A DNA stretch of 10,300 bases from Candolleomyces eurysporus. Taxonomy: Eukaryota > Basidiomycota > Agaricomycetes > Agaricales > Psathyrellaceae. The stretch's first letter is position 1. Each line of letters opens with the position of its first letter. The position numbers and the translations under genes were made by a program. The notes beneath the pieces are model-generated. The model saw only the letters and a list, made by a program, of their open reading frames with translations. It was not told the origin of the DNA and made no database searches. This document shows positions 1 to 6,350 of this stretch, in pieces. The stretch spans positions 1 to 10,300 of the forward strand of contig JANBPK010001796.1 of NCBI GenBank assembly GCA_027579435.1, read 5' to 3'.

Positions 1-152
1 AACTAAAGTTCTCAAGTCAGAGTACTGAACTACAGGACTTCAGGATGGAAATCTACAGTTTAAAGAAGCTACACACAATCATGTGATGCAATTAGACAAT
101 GATAAGATATGATAAAGACAGATGGTGCTAAGATTATCCACAACTGATCAAC

Positions 153-660
153 TACATGTGCACTGTTCCCTACCTCAGTACAGTTGAATCCCTCAACTAC
201 CTCTCCACCATGATGTGCCCGGACATCTCCTACACTGTTGGCTATCTTACCCACTTCAGCTCCAATCCAGGTGTTTGAACAGCAACACAGTCAACTGGAG
301 TCCTCCAGATCAGTTACCTAATCTGGGGGGACTCCAGGACAATACAGGGCCATAGATATAATTTAGAACAACAACCACATGGACCAGAATAACAAAAAAC
401 CAGAATATCGAAAGGAAATAGCTAAAACCTTGGAGTAACTAAGTGGAATTGCTGAGAACATGGAAAAGAGTCCAGGATGATAAGAAGTCAAAGATGAGAT
501 AAAAGCAAAAATAAGGGAATCACTGCCACTAGGTCTATATTTTTCAATTGATAGCTACTGGGGTGCCAATGATGACTGCACCCCCACCTGACATTGTCCG
601 GGTATTGGTTGAAGTGGGCTGTTGTGTGCCTGAGGATAATTCACAAAAACCTCCACACAT
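153..660 (+). mobile_element. Ty1/Copia retrotransposon remnant (reverse transcriptase end plus RNase H)
   Basis: Two parts of a Copia pol gene survive in order. From 153 to 275 the frame reads VPYLSTVESLNYL, then CPDISYTVGYLTHFSSNPG. This matches the Copia reverse transcriptase C-terminal signature (PYxxAVGSLxYL...RPDIxxAVGxLxRFxSNPG). A TGA follows at 276. After a frame change, the sequence near 285-345 resembles the usual HWxAVxxxLRYLxGT stretch. At 550-588 the frame DSYWGANDDCTPT fits the start of Copia RNase H (xSDADWAGxxDDRxSTSG). It is broken at 589, and a neighbouring frame (590-660, DIVRVLVEVGCCVPEDNSQK) fits the continuation towards the KQxTVALSS region. The RT active-site YVDD, integrase and gag lie outside the window or are lost. 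The element is inactive. Family assignment is from motifs; the age is inferred from its stops and frameshifts. Confidence 0.82.
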
Positions 661-1386
661 TTACCAGTAGGAACTGGTTTGGTCGTCATATTTATGGCTG
701 TTACTTCAATACTCCTAATGGATATAGGAGAGAGACATATTCAAGCTCTTGTCACAAGATCCAGTTTGTGTGCAATGCTGGTTCAGGTCTTGTGAGGCTT
801 TCTACAAGACTAAGTTCAAGCTTATACGACTTTCATATAAGTTCAGACAAGGGGTTTATTCTGGGGTTCAAGTACTAAGTCTAACTTAGTGGTTCTGGGT
901 TCTGGAGTTCACTAGGTGGGTTCTATTAAGAACGAGCTAAGGAATACAGACTATCCTAGCCTACTTATATACTATATGCCTCATGTAGAAGGCATGGCAA
1001 CATCAGTCAGCAATATTAAAGTATCAGTCAGCAAAATGAAACTGTGAGTAAGCTAAATGAAAAACATGTGCTATTGAAACACTAAGTACTGGTCATAAGG
1101 TCATACACGAGTCCATAGAGCATATATGAGGTAACCACAAGGCAAACACAAGGTGTACATGAGGTAAGAACTACAGAGNCCAGAGAGTCCATGAGACAAG
1201 TCCAAGGGATACGTAACATTTCAGAGTTTTGTAAAACTTATAAAACTAAAGTGAAAATTCAACAAAGGTTTTGAAAAACATTTGAAAAGACAACTTAAGA
1301 AAAGAGAAGGCAAGTAGGCTTAAATAAGAGTGATGGAGGAAGAACAAATGTGTTTTGATGGCAAAACCCATTTATCCATAACAATA
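661..1386. other. Intergenic or degraded stretch downstream of the Copia remnant
   Basis: No supportable gene. The open frame at 594-878 has no recognisable motif beyond its first residues, which belong to the RNase H remnant. A G/T-rich run near 846-870 and the AGTACTAAGTCTAACTTAG sequence after it could be the polypurine-tract and LTR region of the Copia element, but I see no second LTR copy and no TG...CA ends to prove it. Position 1179 is an unresolved base (n). Confidence 0.4.
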
Positions 1387-1522
1387 TCCCAACTGATGTC
1401 TAGCAGACAGTGCATAATGATTTTCAACCTGTTGAGAACAAAACAAGAGACCTATTTTTTACCTCCCAACTAATGTCCAGCAGACAGTGTACAATGACTT
1501 TCGACCTGTTGAGAACAAAGCA
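1387..1522 (+). repeat. Two-copy imperfect tandem repeat (59-bp unit, 77-bp spacing)
   Basis: The unit at 1387-1445 recurs at 1464-1522. I count seven mismatches with no gaps, and every one is a transition (C/T or A/G). In one shared frame both copies read ...QQTV(H/Y)NDF(Q/R)PVENK. Copy 1 has TAG where copy 2 has CAG, and CAA where copy 2 has CGA. The pattern fits duplication of a coding segment followed by cytosine deamination, mainly in copy 1. Confidence 0.85.
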
Positions 1523-1834
1523 CAGCAGCCACGGGAACTAAAGATGCAGAGTAGCCTTATACCCTTATCAGAAATGTTAAAGGACTCAATAAAGCGCTTG
1601 TTTTCCTTGATGATGGTTGACTGTGTGCCAGGATTGTACCAGATTCTGATAGCAGCTGTAACAGTTCACAACAATGTATATACCAACTCCTGGACATTCT
1701 TTGCCAAAACAATGGAGGTACTAATTTCCTTTTTGAGATGGATGGTAAACAAAACAGTTTTGATTTTTATCACAATGTCGAATCTTTATTCCCTTCAATC
1801 TAGGTGCACCAAACTGTTACATTCTTATTCTTGA
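1464..1834 (+). pseudogene. Unidentified coding-like remnant
   Basis: An open frame runs through copy 2 of the tandem repeat and on to a stop at 1832-1834; its first ATG is at 1487. It begins TNVQQTVYNDFRPVENKAQQ and is moderately hydrophilic for about 75 residues, then becomes hydrophobic. A GTACTAAT sequence at 1718 and TCTAG at 1799-1803 could mark an intron of about 86 nt, which would explain why the composition changes there. I do not recognise the family. It lies directly upstream of the RPB1 pseudogene, but its residues do not match the RPB1 segment expected there (the active-site region with NADFDGDE). It is therefore either unrelated or too decayed to place. It probably does not encode a working protein. 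Confidence 0.4.
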
Positions 1835-1867
1835 ATTTACCCAACACCTATCTAAAAGCCTCCTTAT

Positions 1868-2235
1868 TTTGATGGAACTGCTCCAGCACCTTCTTCAAAG
1901 CAAACATAGCCCAAAGATGCATCTTGAACATCAGCCTAGATCATGGAATCCCACATTTGATGACAGTGTGATGATCCATAACAGAAAATTAATCTTCAGG
2001 ATTATTGAAAAGAAGACTGTTGGCATCTTGCAGGCTGGTCTCATTCATGTTTCCTTTTGAGAGAATGGGCCTGAGGTGACAAGTTCATTGGTCTCCAAAT
2101 GATTGTCAACTATTGGTTTTTCCAAAATAAGTGTCTACCATTGCTGGCCTGGGTTACAACGGCTCTGAACAGGGCTCATGGTACCTCTGGTCAAAATGCG
2201 CAGAAGCACTTGAAAGGTGGTGGTTGCTGATCCAG
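1868..2235 (+). pseudogene. RNA polymerase II largest subunit (RPB1) pseudogene, upstream half
   Basis: RPB1 is the catalytic largest subunit of nuclear RNA polymerase II. Conserved blocks appear in the right order but in shifting frames. FDGTAPAP (1868 on) corresponds to the WDGxxPxP block. NPTFDDSVMIHNRKLIF (1947 on) and EKKTVGILQAGLIHVSF (2007-2057) correspond to the family's IIFGIVEKKTVGxxxGGLIHV block. GLQMIVNYWFFQN (about 2090-2129) corresponds to IQxVVNYWLFHNGF. STIAG corresponds to DTIAD. ALNRAHGTSGQNAQKHLK (2162-2215) corresponds to the RALNxARDxSGxxAQKNLK funnel segment. VVVA (2217-2228) starts the MVVAGSKGSF block, where the sequence is cut by an insertion. Residues between DTIAD and ALN are deleted. 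Stops include TGA at 2058 and 2228. It is a non-functional fragment that resumes at 3259. Confidence 0.85.
2231..2235. repeat. Target-site duplication TCCAG, left copy
   Basis: TCCAG here is repeated at 3259-3263, immediately outside the TG and CA ends of the inserted element. Counting bases shared with the element ends, the identical flank is 8 bp (ATCCAGTG at 2230-2237 and 3258-3265). Removing one copy and the insertion rejoins the conserved RPB1 codons for GSxGSF, with only one base missing. Confidence 0.85.
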
Positions 2236-2578
2236 TGTTATGGGCTTGCTCAGCAGGGTGTTGCAAGCAAGGTGGAGAGGGCCCAGGATGGGGGTAGTAG
2301 AGTGAGAGAAGTCTGAGGAGGCTCCTAGGATGACTGGTCAGGTAGCAGTGAACACTGCCCAGTGAACGTGTTGAGGTTCATTGAAAACGTGAAGGCAGAG
2401 ATGCTAAAAACGGAACTTGAGAGAAGTTGGGGATGAAAGATCCACCTTGAAAATAAGTGGGGAGATTCTTCCTTCAGCTGGCTGGAGGGCTAATGGGTTC
2501 GTCAGAGTCGGGAGTGCCAGATCGGAGTTGTTTGTTGGGTTGGTCGGGGTTGAATGTAGCTCGTTTGTGATTCATAAG

Positions 2579-2929
2579 TCACAAGTCACGAGGGGTGTCG
2601 TTGTGCAACAAAATATTAACACTTGAAGCAGCGGATCTGATGAGGTTGATTGGCTCTGGGCTTGCGAGCATCCAGAGTTGTTGGAGGAGTTCTGGACCAT
2701 GTTTCGCATACTTCTGATTGAGAAGGGCGACAGCGGCAGCAAGTTCTGCAGAGCTCGTAGGGCACGGTATAGCAGACTCTGCAACGTTAAGAACATCATT
2801 GACTAAGTTACATACTATGAATGATCCGAGGCGGATCTTGACTTCGGCGGTGATGACGAAGTACAGCTGGATGTAGGTGATGAGATAGTTTGTGTCGATT
2901 TCGGTCTTGGTGTAGATGGCAAGGGTCAT
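2579..2929 (-). CDS. Unidentified 116-residue frame in the nested element (gag-like leader?)
   Basis: This is the longest intact frame of the nested element and starts at an ATG (2927-2929) about 330 nt inside its right end. The protein begins MTLAIYTKTEIDTNYLITYI. It has a mixed, partly amphipathic first half, an Ala-rich helical stretch around residues 58-72 (SSAELAAAVALLNQKYAKHG), and ends TPRDL. Beyond the stop at 2579-2581 the same frame stays open to 2474 and reads a hydrophilic P/D/S-rich tail, so the stop may be a single mutation in a longer protein of about 150 residues. Position and helical character are compatible with the start of a retrotransposon gag, but I recognise no zinc knuckle, protease or other signature. 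TATA-like sequences lie upstream on this strand near 3040-3046 and 2971-2976. No function is claimed. Confidence 0.45.
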   Translation of the reverse strand: MTLAIYTKTEIDTNYLITYIQLYFVITAEVKIRLGSFIVCNLVNDVLNVAESAIPCPTSSAELAAAVALLNQKYAKHGPELLQQLWMLASPEPINLIRSAASSVNILLHNDTPRDL

Positions 2930-3004
2930 GCACTAGAGAGAGGACTAGTGCCAAAAAGGTGTTGAGGGGTATATACGAGTATGCAAGAGAGTAGATTCTT
3001 GAGA

Positions 3005-3033
3005 ACAAGCTGAGGAGTTACCGCTCAGCTTGT
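3005..3033. repeat. Perfect 10-bp stem hairpin in the element leader
   Basis: ACAAGCTGAG (3005-3014) pairs perfectly with CTCAGCTTGT (3024-3033) around a 9-nt loop. It sits between the two TATA-like sequences upstream of the minus-strand frame. If transcribed it would be a stable RNA hairpin in the leader; whether that matters is unknown. Confidence 0.75.
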
Positions 3034-3039
3034 ACTGCC

Positions 3040-3046
3040 TATATAC
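3040..3046 (-). promoter_or_regulatory. Candidate TATA box of the nested element
   Basis: GTATATA on the minus strand, about 110 nt upstream of the ATG of the 116-residue frame. A second candidate (GTATATAC) lies at 2970-2977. Both positions suit an RNA start inside the element, but AT-rich hexamers are common by chance and no initiator can be verified. Confidence 0.3.
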
Positions 3047-3099
3047 TTTACAAGTTACTGTGCCGCAGTCTATGCTGAGGCATACATTGGTAATTACAC

Positions 3100-3221
3100 A
3101 GTCCTGCTAAGTAATAGTTTGTAGTCCGTAGTCAATCTGTAGTCCTAAGTTACTAAGTACGCAGTTCGGCATTATGAGGTGCCGAACTGCGGTCATTGTT
3201 CACAGTCCTAGTGTTACTAAG
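3100..3221. repeat. Short repeated motif AGTCCTA...TACTAAG in the element end
   Basis: AGTCCTAGTGTTACTAAG (3204-3221) and AGTCCTAAGTTACTAAG (3141-3157) are near-identical, and AGTCCTGCTAAGTAATAG (3100-3117) is a weaker third copy. Short repeated motifs of this kind are common in the U3 (promoter) part of LTRs. They support reading this end as the upstream side of a minus-strand transcription unit. Confidence 0.6.
3160..3191. repeat. Perfect 12-bp inverted repeat, 8-nt loop
   Basis: CGCAGTTCGGCA (3160-3171) and TGCCGAACTGCG (3180-3191) are exact reverse complements separated by TTATGAGG. It lies about 67 bp inside the right end of the nested element and is GC- and CpG-rich compared with its surroundings. 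Possible roles are a regulator binding site, an RNA hairpin, or a subterminal motif recognised by the transposition machinery; the sequence does not choose between them. Confidence 0.9.
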
Positions 3222-3258
3222 AGAAAAAAAAAGATACTACTGGGGTTATTGCATAACA

Positions 3259-3263
3259 TCCAG
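3259..3263. repeat. Target-site duplication TCCAG, right copy
   Basis: Right-hand partner of the TCCAG at 2231-2235. The RPB1-like frame resumes at exactly this point (TCC AGT GGT TCA TTC, read SSGSF, matching the conserved GSKGSF). Confidence 0.85.
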
Positions 3264-3900
3264 TGGTTCATTCCTCAGCACCTTGCAGATGTCCACCTGA
3301 GTCAGTCAACAATCCACTGGAGAAGATTTTGTTTGGCTATGTCCAGCATCATTCAGCCAAGACCTGGCAGTTTTCTACAATAGAACTGTTCACAACAACT
3401 TGTATATGGAGATGATGGAATGGACAGCACTTTTATCAAAAAGCAGTCTCTTGAGACATTTAGTCTCAACAACAACAAATTTGAGTGCAGATACTGGATT
3501 AATGTTATAGACTCCAGTAGTACCTTTATGCCTGGAGTATTGTAGGTTGGTGCGGATGATGGTTTGATGGAGTTGCTAGCTAAGCTAGATGAGGACTTCA
3601 CTCAATTGACTAAGGATTATCAGTTCCTGCAACACCTCATCTTTCCTCAGCAAAGGTACTACCGTCTTGTTCTACCTCTTCTCAATCTTTATCAACAATA
3701 CAACCCAGATTATCTATATCAGTTGACCCAACACAACAATTTGGAGCCTGCATATCATTGAGAGCATGCAAGAGGTTGGAGATTGGTGGTCTGGTTTGGA
3801 GAGGTGGTCCACTGAGTGTGGAACCTCAGGCTGATGCAATGGTCGGGAGATCCATGGATGCTGGTACCCTTTGAGATGATCATGATGAGGATTTGCTTAC
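3259..3900 (+). pseudogene. RNA polymerase II largest subunit (RPB1) pseudogene, downstream half
   Basis: RPB1 homology resumes right after the duplicated target site. SSGSFLSTLQMST, a stop, then VSQQST corresponds to [30 protein letters not shown] fuses the KRIPFG block to the GYIQRR block, so about 60 residues between them are deleted. DLAVFYNRTVHN corresponds to EDVMVxYDGTVRN. YGDDGMDSTFIKKQSLETF (3405 on) corresponds to YGEDGMDxxFIExQxLxT. FMPGVL, TAG, then VGADD follows. LDEDFTQLTKDYQFLQHLIF (about 3585-3645) corresponds to LDEEFxxLxxDRxxLRxFIF. NLEPAYH (about 3738-3758) corresponds to DLEPAYI. PLSVEPQADAM (3809 on) corresponds to DDPLSxEAQxNA. After about 3870 the match fades; the bridge helix, trigger loop and C-terminal repeats are absent. 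Stops and at least four frame changes make it non-functional. The gene symbol is left empty because it is a broken copy. Confidence 0.88.
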
Positions 3901-4004
3901 CATTCAAGGAAGTTTAGGCTTTAGAATTGCAGAGAAAAGAGCAAGACACATGCCTTCAAGTTTTCTCATTTTTGCTCTACCATTACTACTTAGGAAATTC
4001 TAAT

Positions 4005-5354
4005 GACAAAGCAGGCTTGGATTCTAGTGATACCTCAATGGCTTACAGCAATGGACCACCTCCAATCACCTGAGTTTCTTCTGGTGATAGTGGTGGGCAT
4101 GACAGGCATGCACAGGTCCCACAGCAGCCCAGGTCCTCCATGGATGATCTTGATATGATAGAGTGAAGGACTGGACGTGTATGGGAGCAGGCCAATAACA
4201 TATATGAGTGAAGCAAGTGAGGTTGAGTTTGTGGAAAAAGCAATGAGGTTTAGGTTTACCATGGAGGATTCAACTGTATTGTCAACTGTTCTGGTGTCTC
4301 CATTGTCTTTGGCTGGTGGTAATGTCAAAGAGGTCGAGGGGAAGGATGCTATCAAGCCAATTTTAATGGAGCCACTTGTACCTGTGCAAAAGAGAAGGAG
4401 GAGAATGCTGCTGTTACTAATGCTTCTGTTCTTCTATTTGTGGATGCTTTGGCTGTGGCCACAACAATCACTGCTCCAATAGAGCAAGTGGTGAGACAGG
4501 TGGAGTTGACAAAAAAGGCAAAGAAGAAGCAGAGGAAGAAGGAGAAGGAGAAGCAAAGAATGACCAAGCAGCAAGAGCTGGAGTAATAGCAACAGTAGCA
4601 AGAGCTCAAGCAATGAGAGGCTGAGGAGTGTACAAAGGGAGAGGCTGCTGCTGGGAAACCTGAAGCTGAAGAAGGAGGAGACAAAGAAAAAGAGGTGGTG
4701 GAAGTGAAGCACAAGTCTCCAAAGAAAGTGGTGGGAGTTGTTGAGGTAACCCAACCTGTTGTTTCTGAACATTGAGAAGTGTTTGTTAAAGTCATTCAGC
4801 CAAGTGATGCTCAGCAATGGGAGAAAAAGGATGAAGGGAGCTTTGATCAGGAAAAAGAGGATGCCTAGAAAGGGCTTTTGATAGTTGTCAAGAATCCTAG
4901 GTTCAGTGCTGCTCCTACCAGCACCATTGCCATACCTACAACTTCAGCATTCACATCTGCCTCTGCACTGCTCACCCCTGCAGTCAGAAGAACTTCTGGT
5001 TTTAGCTACCTCCTCTCCTCCCACTTCTGGCCCTGGGGTTCAACACATGCATGCCCCTCTCCATGTTGTCCCAATTGCCAGAACACAGTGACTGGTGCCT
5101 ACCACCACCACCAAAGAGGCTATCATTGCTGGTGAAGGCAAGCAAGCAGTCAGAAAGAAAAAGAAGGAGAAGAGGTTTTCAATGATGCTGGCTTTGTTCC
5201 ACCCTATAGAAGGTCTGAACATCAGGTCAAGCAGAAAGAAGCAGGTTTGAAAGAGGAGAGGCTAAAGCATTGGAATTCAGCAAGGCAAACAATTGCAAAG
5301 TCACAGAAAACACTCAGCTCAATGACTCAGCTCAGCAATTTTAACTCATTATGA
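4005..5354 (+). pseudogene. Long low-complexity K/E-rich pseudogene, family unknown
   Basis: A long coding trace runs through all three frames. The upstream part is polar and P/S/D-rich (a frame near 4010-4190 includes NGPPPIT and SSMDDLDMIE). The frame at 4177-4380 reads MYGSRPITYMSEASEVEFVE onward. The frame from 4386 to 5135 carries a basic and acidic tract (KKAKKKQRKKEKEKQRMTKQ) followed by E/K- and then P/S/T/A-rich sequence. It is interrupted by stops at 4584, 4587, 4596, 4614, 4773 and 4866. Four of these fall in or beside a Gln run. The trace continues in other frames through PTTTTKEAIIAGEGKQAVRK and NDAGFVPPYRRSEHQ to a stop at 5352-5354. It would have been a disordered, charged protein of roughly 400-450 residues. 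No catalytic or zinc motif is visible. It could be a host regulatory protein or a transposon gag; neither is supported over the other. Confidence 0.6.
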
Positions 5355-5428
5355 TAACATTGACCTTTGAGAATTCACTGCAAGTCATGAATACTGCCAG
5401 CACTTTATTATGTTCTCTTCTTCTTCCG

Positions 5429-5482
5429 GTGATACGGGCTCACATGTCTCTAGACAAACAACTCTAACAGGCATTCATGCAG
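5429..5482 (+). other. Spliceosomal intron, 54 nt
   Basis: GTGATA at the 5' end, CTCTAAC branch-site-like sequence at 5462-5468, and GCATTCATGCAG at the 3' end. It is phase 0. Removing it joins two coding stretches of the GRAB-like fragment without a stop. Size and signals are typical of filamentous fungi. Confidence 0.7.
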
Positions 5483-5709
5483 AAGTCACGTTCTTTGCTA
5501 GTGCATGGAGATAACAAGCGGTTCAAGATGCTGAACCTCCTGGCATCAGCATTGGGTTGGACAGATCAAGAGAAAGAGAAGGCCAATATCCAGAAGGCTG
5601 GAGGAGGTTCAGTGACTTTGCTGTCCACTGGGTTCTGGAGCAGGTTGTTGTCTTCTGTCTTCTGGATCTCCTGCCTCTCATATTAGAAGCCCTGATGTGA
5701 ACAAGTCTG

Positions 5710-5790
5710 GTAAGACTGAGGTGCACGTTTTGCATTGTTATCACATCATAGAAACAATTTATTGACAATGCATTTTTTTTTTTCTTGCAG
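5710..5790 (+). other. Spliceosomal intron, 81 nt
   Basis: GTAAGA donor at 5710, a pyrimidine run and TCTTGCAG acceptor ending at 5790. A strong match to fungal consensus sites, though the branch site (ATTGAC near 5761) is weak. The reading frame on either side is disturbed by decay, so the exact joined protein is uncertain. Confidence 0.65.
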
Positions 5791-5818
5791 TGGTTCTCCC
5801 AACTCTGGGCTATTGTTT

Positions 5819-5867
5819 GTAATAGAGCTTTATTTTTAAATGACTAATATTATTTTGGCTTGGACAG
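5819..5867 (+). other. Possible second intron, 49 nt
   Basis: GTAATA donor, TGACTAAT branch-site-like sequence at 5841-5848, and TTGGACAG acceptor. Splicing it together with the 5710-5790 intron gives an uninterrupted frame from about 5614 to a TAG near 6022 (through VVLPTLGYCFFGGNILKIPV). The competing reading leaves it unspliced, with the GRAB-like gene ending at the TAA at 5845. The sequence alone does not settle this. Confidence 0.4.
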
Positions 5868-6350
5868 CTTTGGTGGTAACATACTCAAGATTCCAGTAAA
5901 TCATTGTCAAATCCATTGTTTGCCAATACCAACTTGCCCTGCTGAATCCATTGTCCAGTACTCAACATCAACCAATCCCAATGTGCCCAACACAACTGCT
6001 CAAAATGAGCAGGCACAAAGCTAGCTGCCACACTGGGAGAGGCAAACATGCCCACAAAAGTAAGAAAAAAACAAGAAACAAATGCAACCATCACCCATTG
6101 TGAACTCTAAAAGCCCACAGTCATTTACATGAGTTTTGCCAGCTGTGTTCTTCCCCAACATCAGACCACTTGCTGCTGATCTGCTGTTTTCCTCCTTGAT
6201 CAAGCTAATGTCTTTGACAGATCAGTGCATGACAAACAATTACTTGCAAAAGCATCTGGTCTGCCAGAAGCATCAGGTCTACTATTGCCCATTAGCTTCA
6301 CCACTCTGATAGACCTGATATCTAAAACAGAGGTGTGCATATTATGTTAG
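5868..6350 (+). pseudogene. Unidentified coding-like remnant
   Basis: The best frame runs from 6009 to 6350 and is broken by TAA at 6108 and TGA at 6177. It reads AGTKLAATLGEANMPTKVRK near its start, and SAVFLLDQANVFDRSVHDKQ then LLAKASGLPEASGLLLPISF from 6180. It ends VCILC before a TAG at 6348. Amino-acid usage is protein-like, and the two internal stops sit in otherwise sensible sequence. No known domain is recognised. It may be the 3' part of a longer decayed gene lying downstream of the golgin fragment, or an extra exon of it if the 5819-5867 intron is real. It is not expected to be functional. Confidence 0.4.

Larger units (their letters stand above)
2236..3258 (-). mobile_element. 1,023-bp nested insertion with TG...CA ends, probably LTR-class
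   Basis: The element starts TGTTATG (2236-2242) and ends CATAACA (3252-3258), a perfect 7-bp terminal inverted repeat. It is flanked by the 5-bp duplication TCCAG and splits an RPB1 pseudogene. TG...CA ends with a 5-bp duplication are the classic mark of LTR-retrotransposon integration. No second LTR copy is visible inside, so it could be a long solo LTR, a gag-bearing short element, or another class. An 8-bp duplication (ATCCAGTG) is an equally exact reading of the flanks and would suggest a cut-and-paste transposon, but the inverted repeats then fall out of register by one base. It contains about 33 CpG dinucleotides against very few in its surroundings, so it looks younger than its host sequence. 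Orientation is taken from its minus-strand reading frame and leader. Confidence 0.75.
5387..5850 (+). pseudogene. Rud3/GMAP-210-like golgin fragment (GRAB domain), intron-containing
   Basis: Splicing out 5429-5482 joins MNTASTLLCSLLLP to KSRSLLVHGDNKRFKMLNLL in frame, and the frame continues ASALGWTDQEKEKANIQKAG. This resembles the GRAB (GRIP-related Arf-binding) domain of Rud3/GMAP-210 golgins, with its RGDxKRFxxLxLIAxxLxWxDxxxxxAG pattern. Those proteins are coiled-coil tethers recruited to the cis-Golgi by Arf GTPase. A short tail follows (STGFWSRLLSS, then in another frame GSPASHIRSPDVNKS). After a second intron one frame reads FSQLWAIVCNRALFLND to a stop at 5845, which may be the protein's end. 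The long coiled coil that precedes GRAB in this family is missing, so this is a 3' fragment of a gene. The frame change in the tail shows decay. Assignment is by eye, at family level only. Confidence 0.55.

Noticed and set aside
594..878. Plus-strand 94-residue frame
   Set aside because: It starts inside the Copia RNase H remnant in a different phase and shows no motif.
2131..2316. Plus-strand open frame crossing position 2236
   Set aside because: It spans the boundary of the nested element; its first part is out of frame with the RPB1 match (ALNRAHGTSGQNAQKHLK), so it is chance. A resemblance of VASKVERAQD to RPB1 further along is coincidental, since it lies inside the insertion.
2808..3008. 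Minus-strand frame starting MFSRIYSLAY
   Set aside because: It overlaps the hairpin and leader and the 116-residue frame in another phase; its His/Arg-rich end looks like a shifted reading.
4352..4817. Two long minus-strand frames rich in Leu/Ser/Phe/Cys
   Set aside because: They are the reverse complement of the K/E-rich (purine-rich) coding strand; the Leu/Ser/Phe bias is what antisense AAG/GAG/GAA repeats give.
4584..4866. Reassigned genetic code (TAA/TAG read as Gln)
   Set aside because: TGA also interrupts the frame, frameshifts occur nearby, and other remnants in the window use stops normally. Decay explains it more simply.
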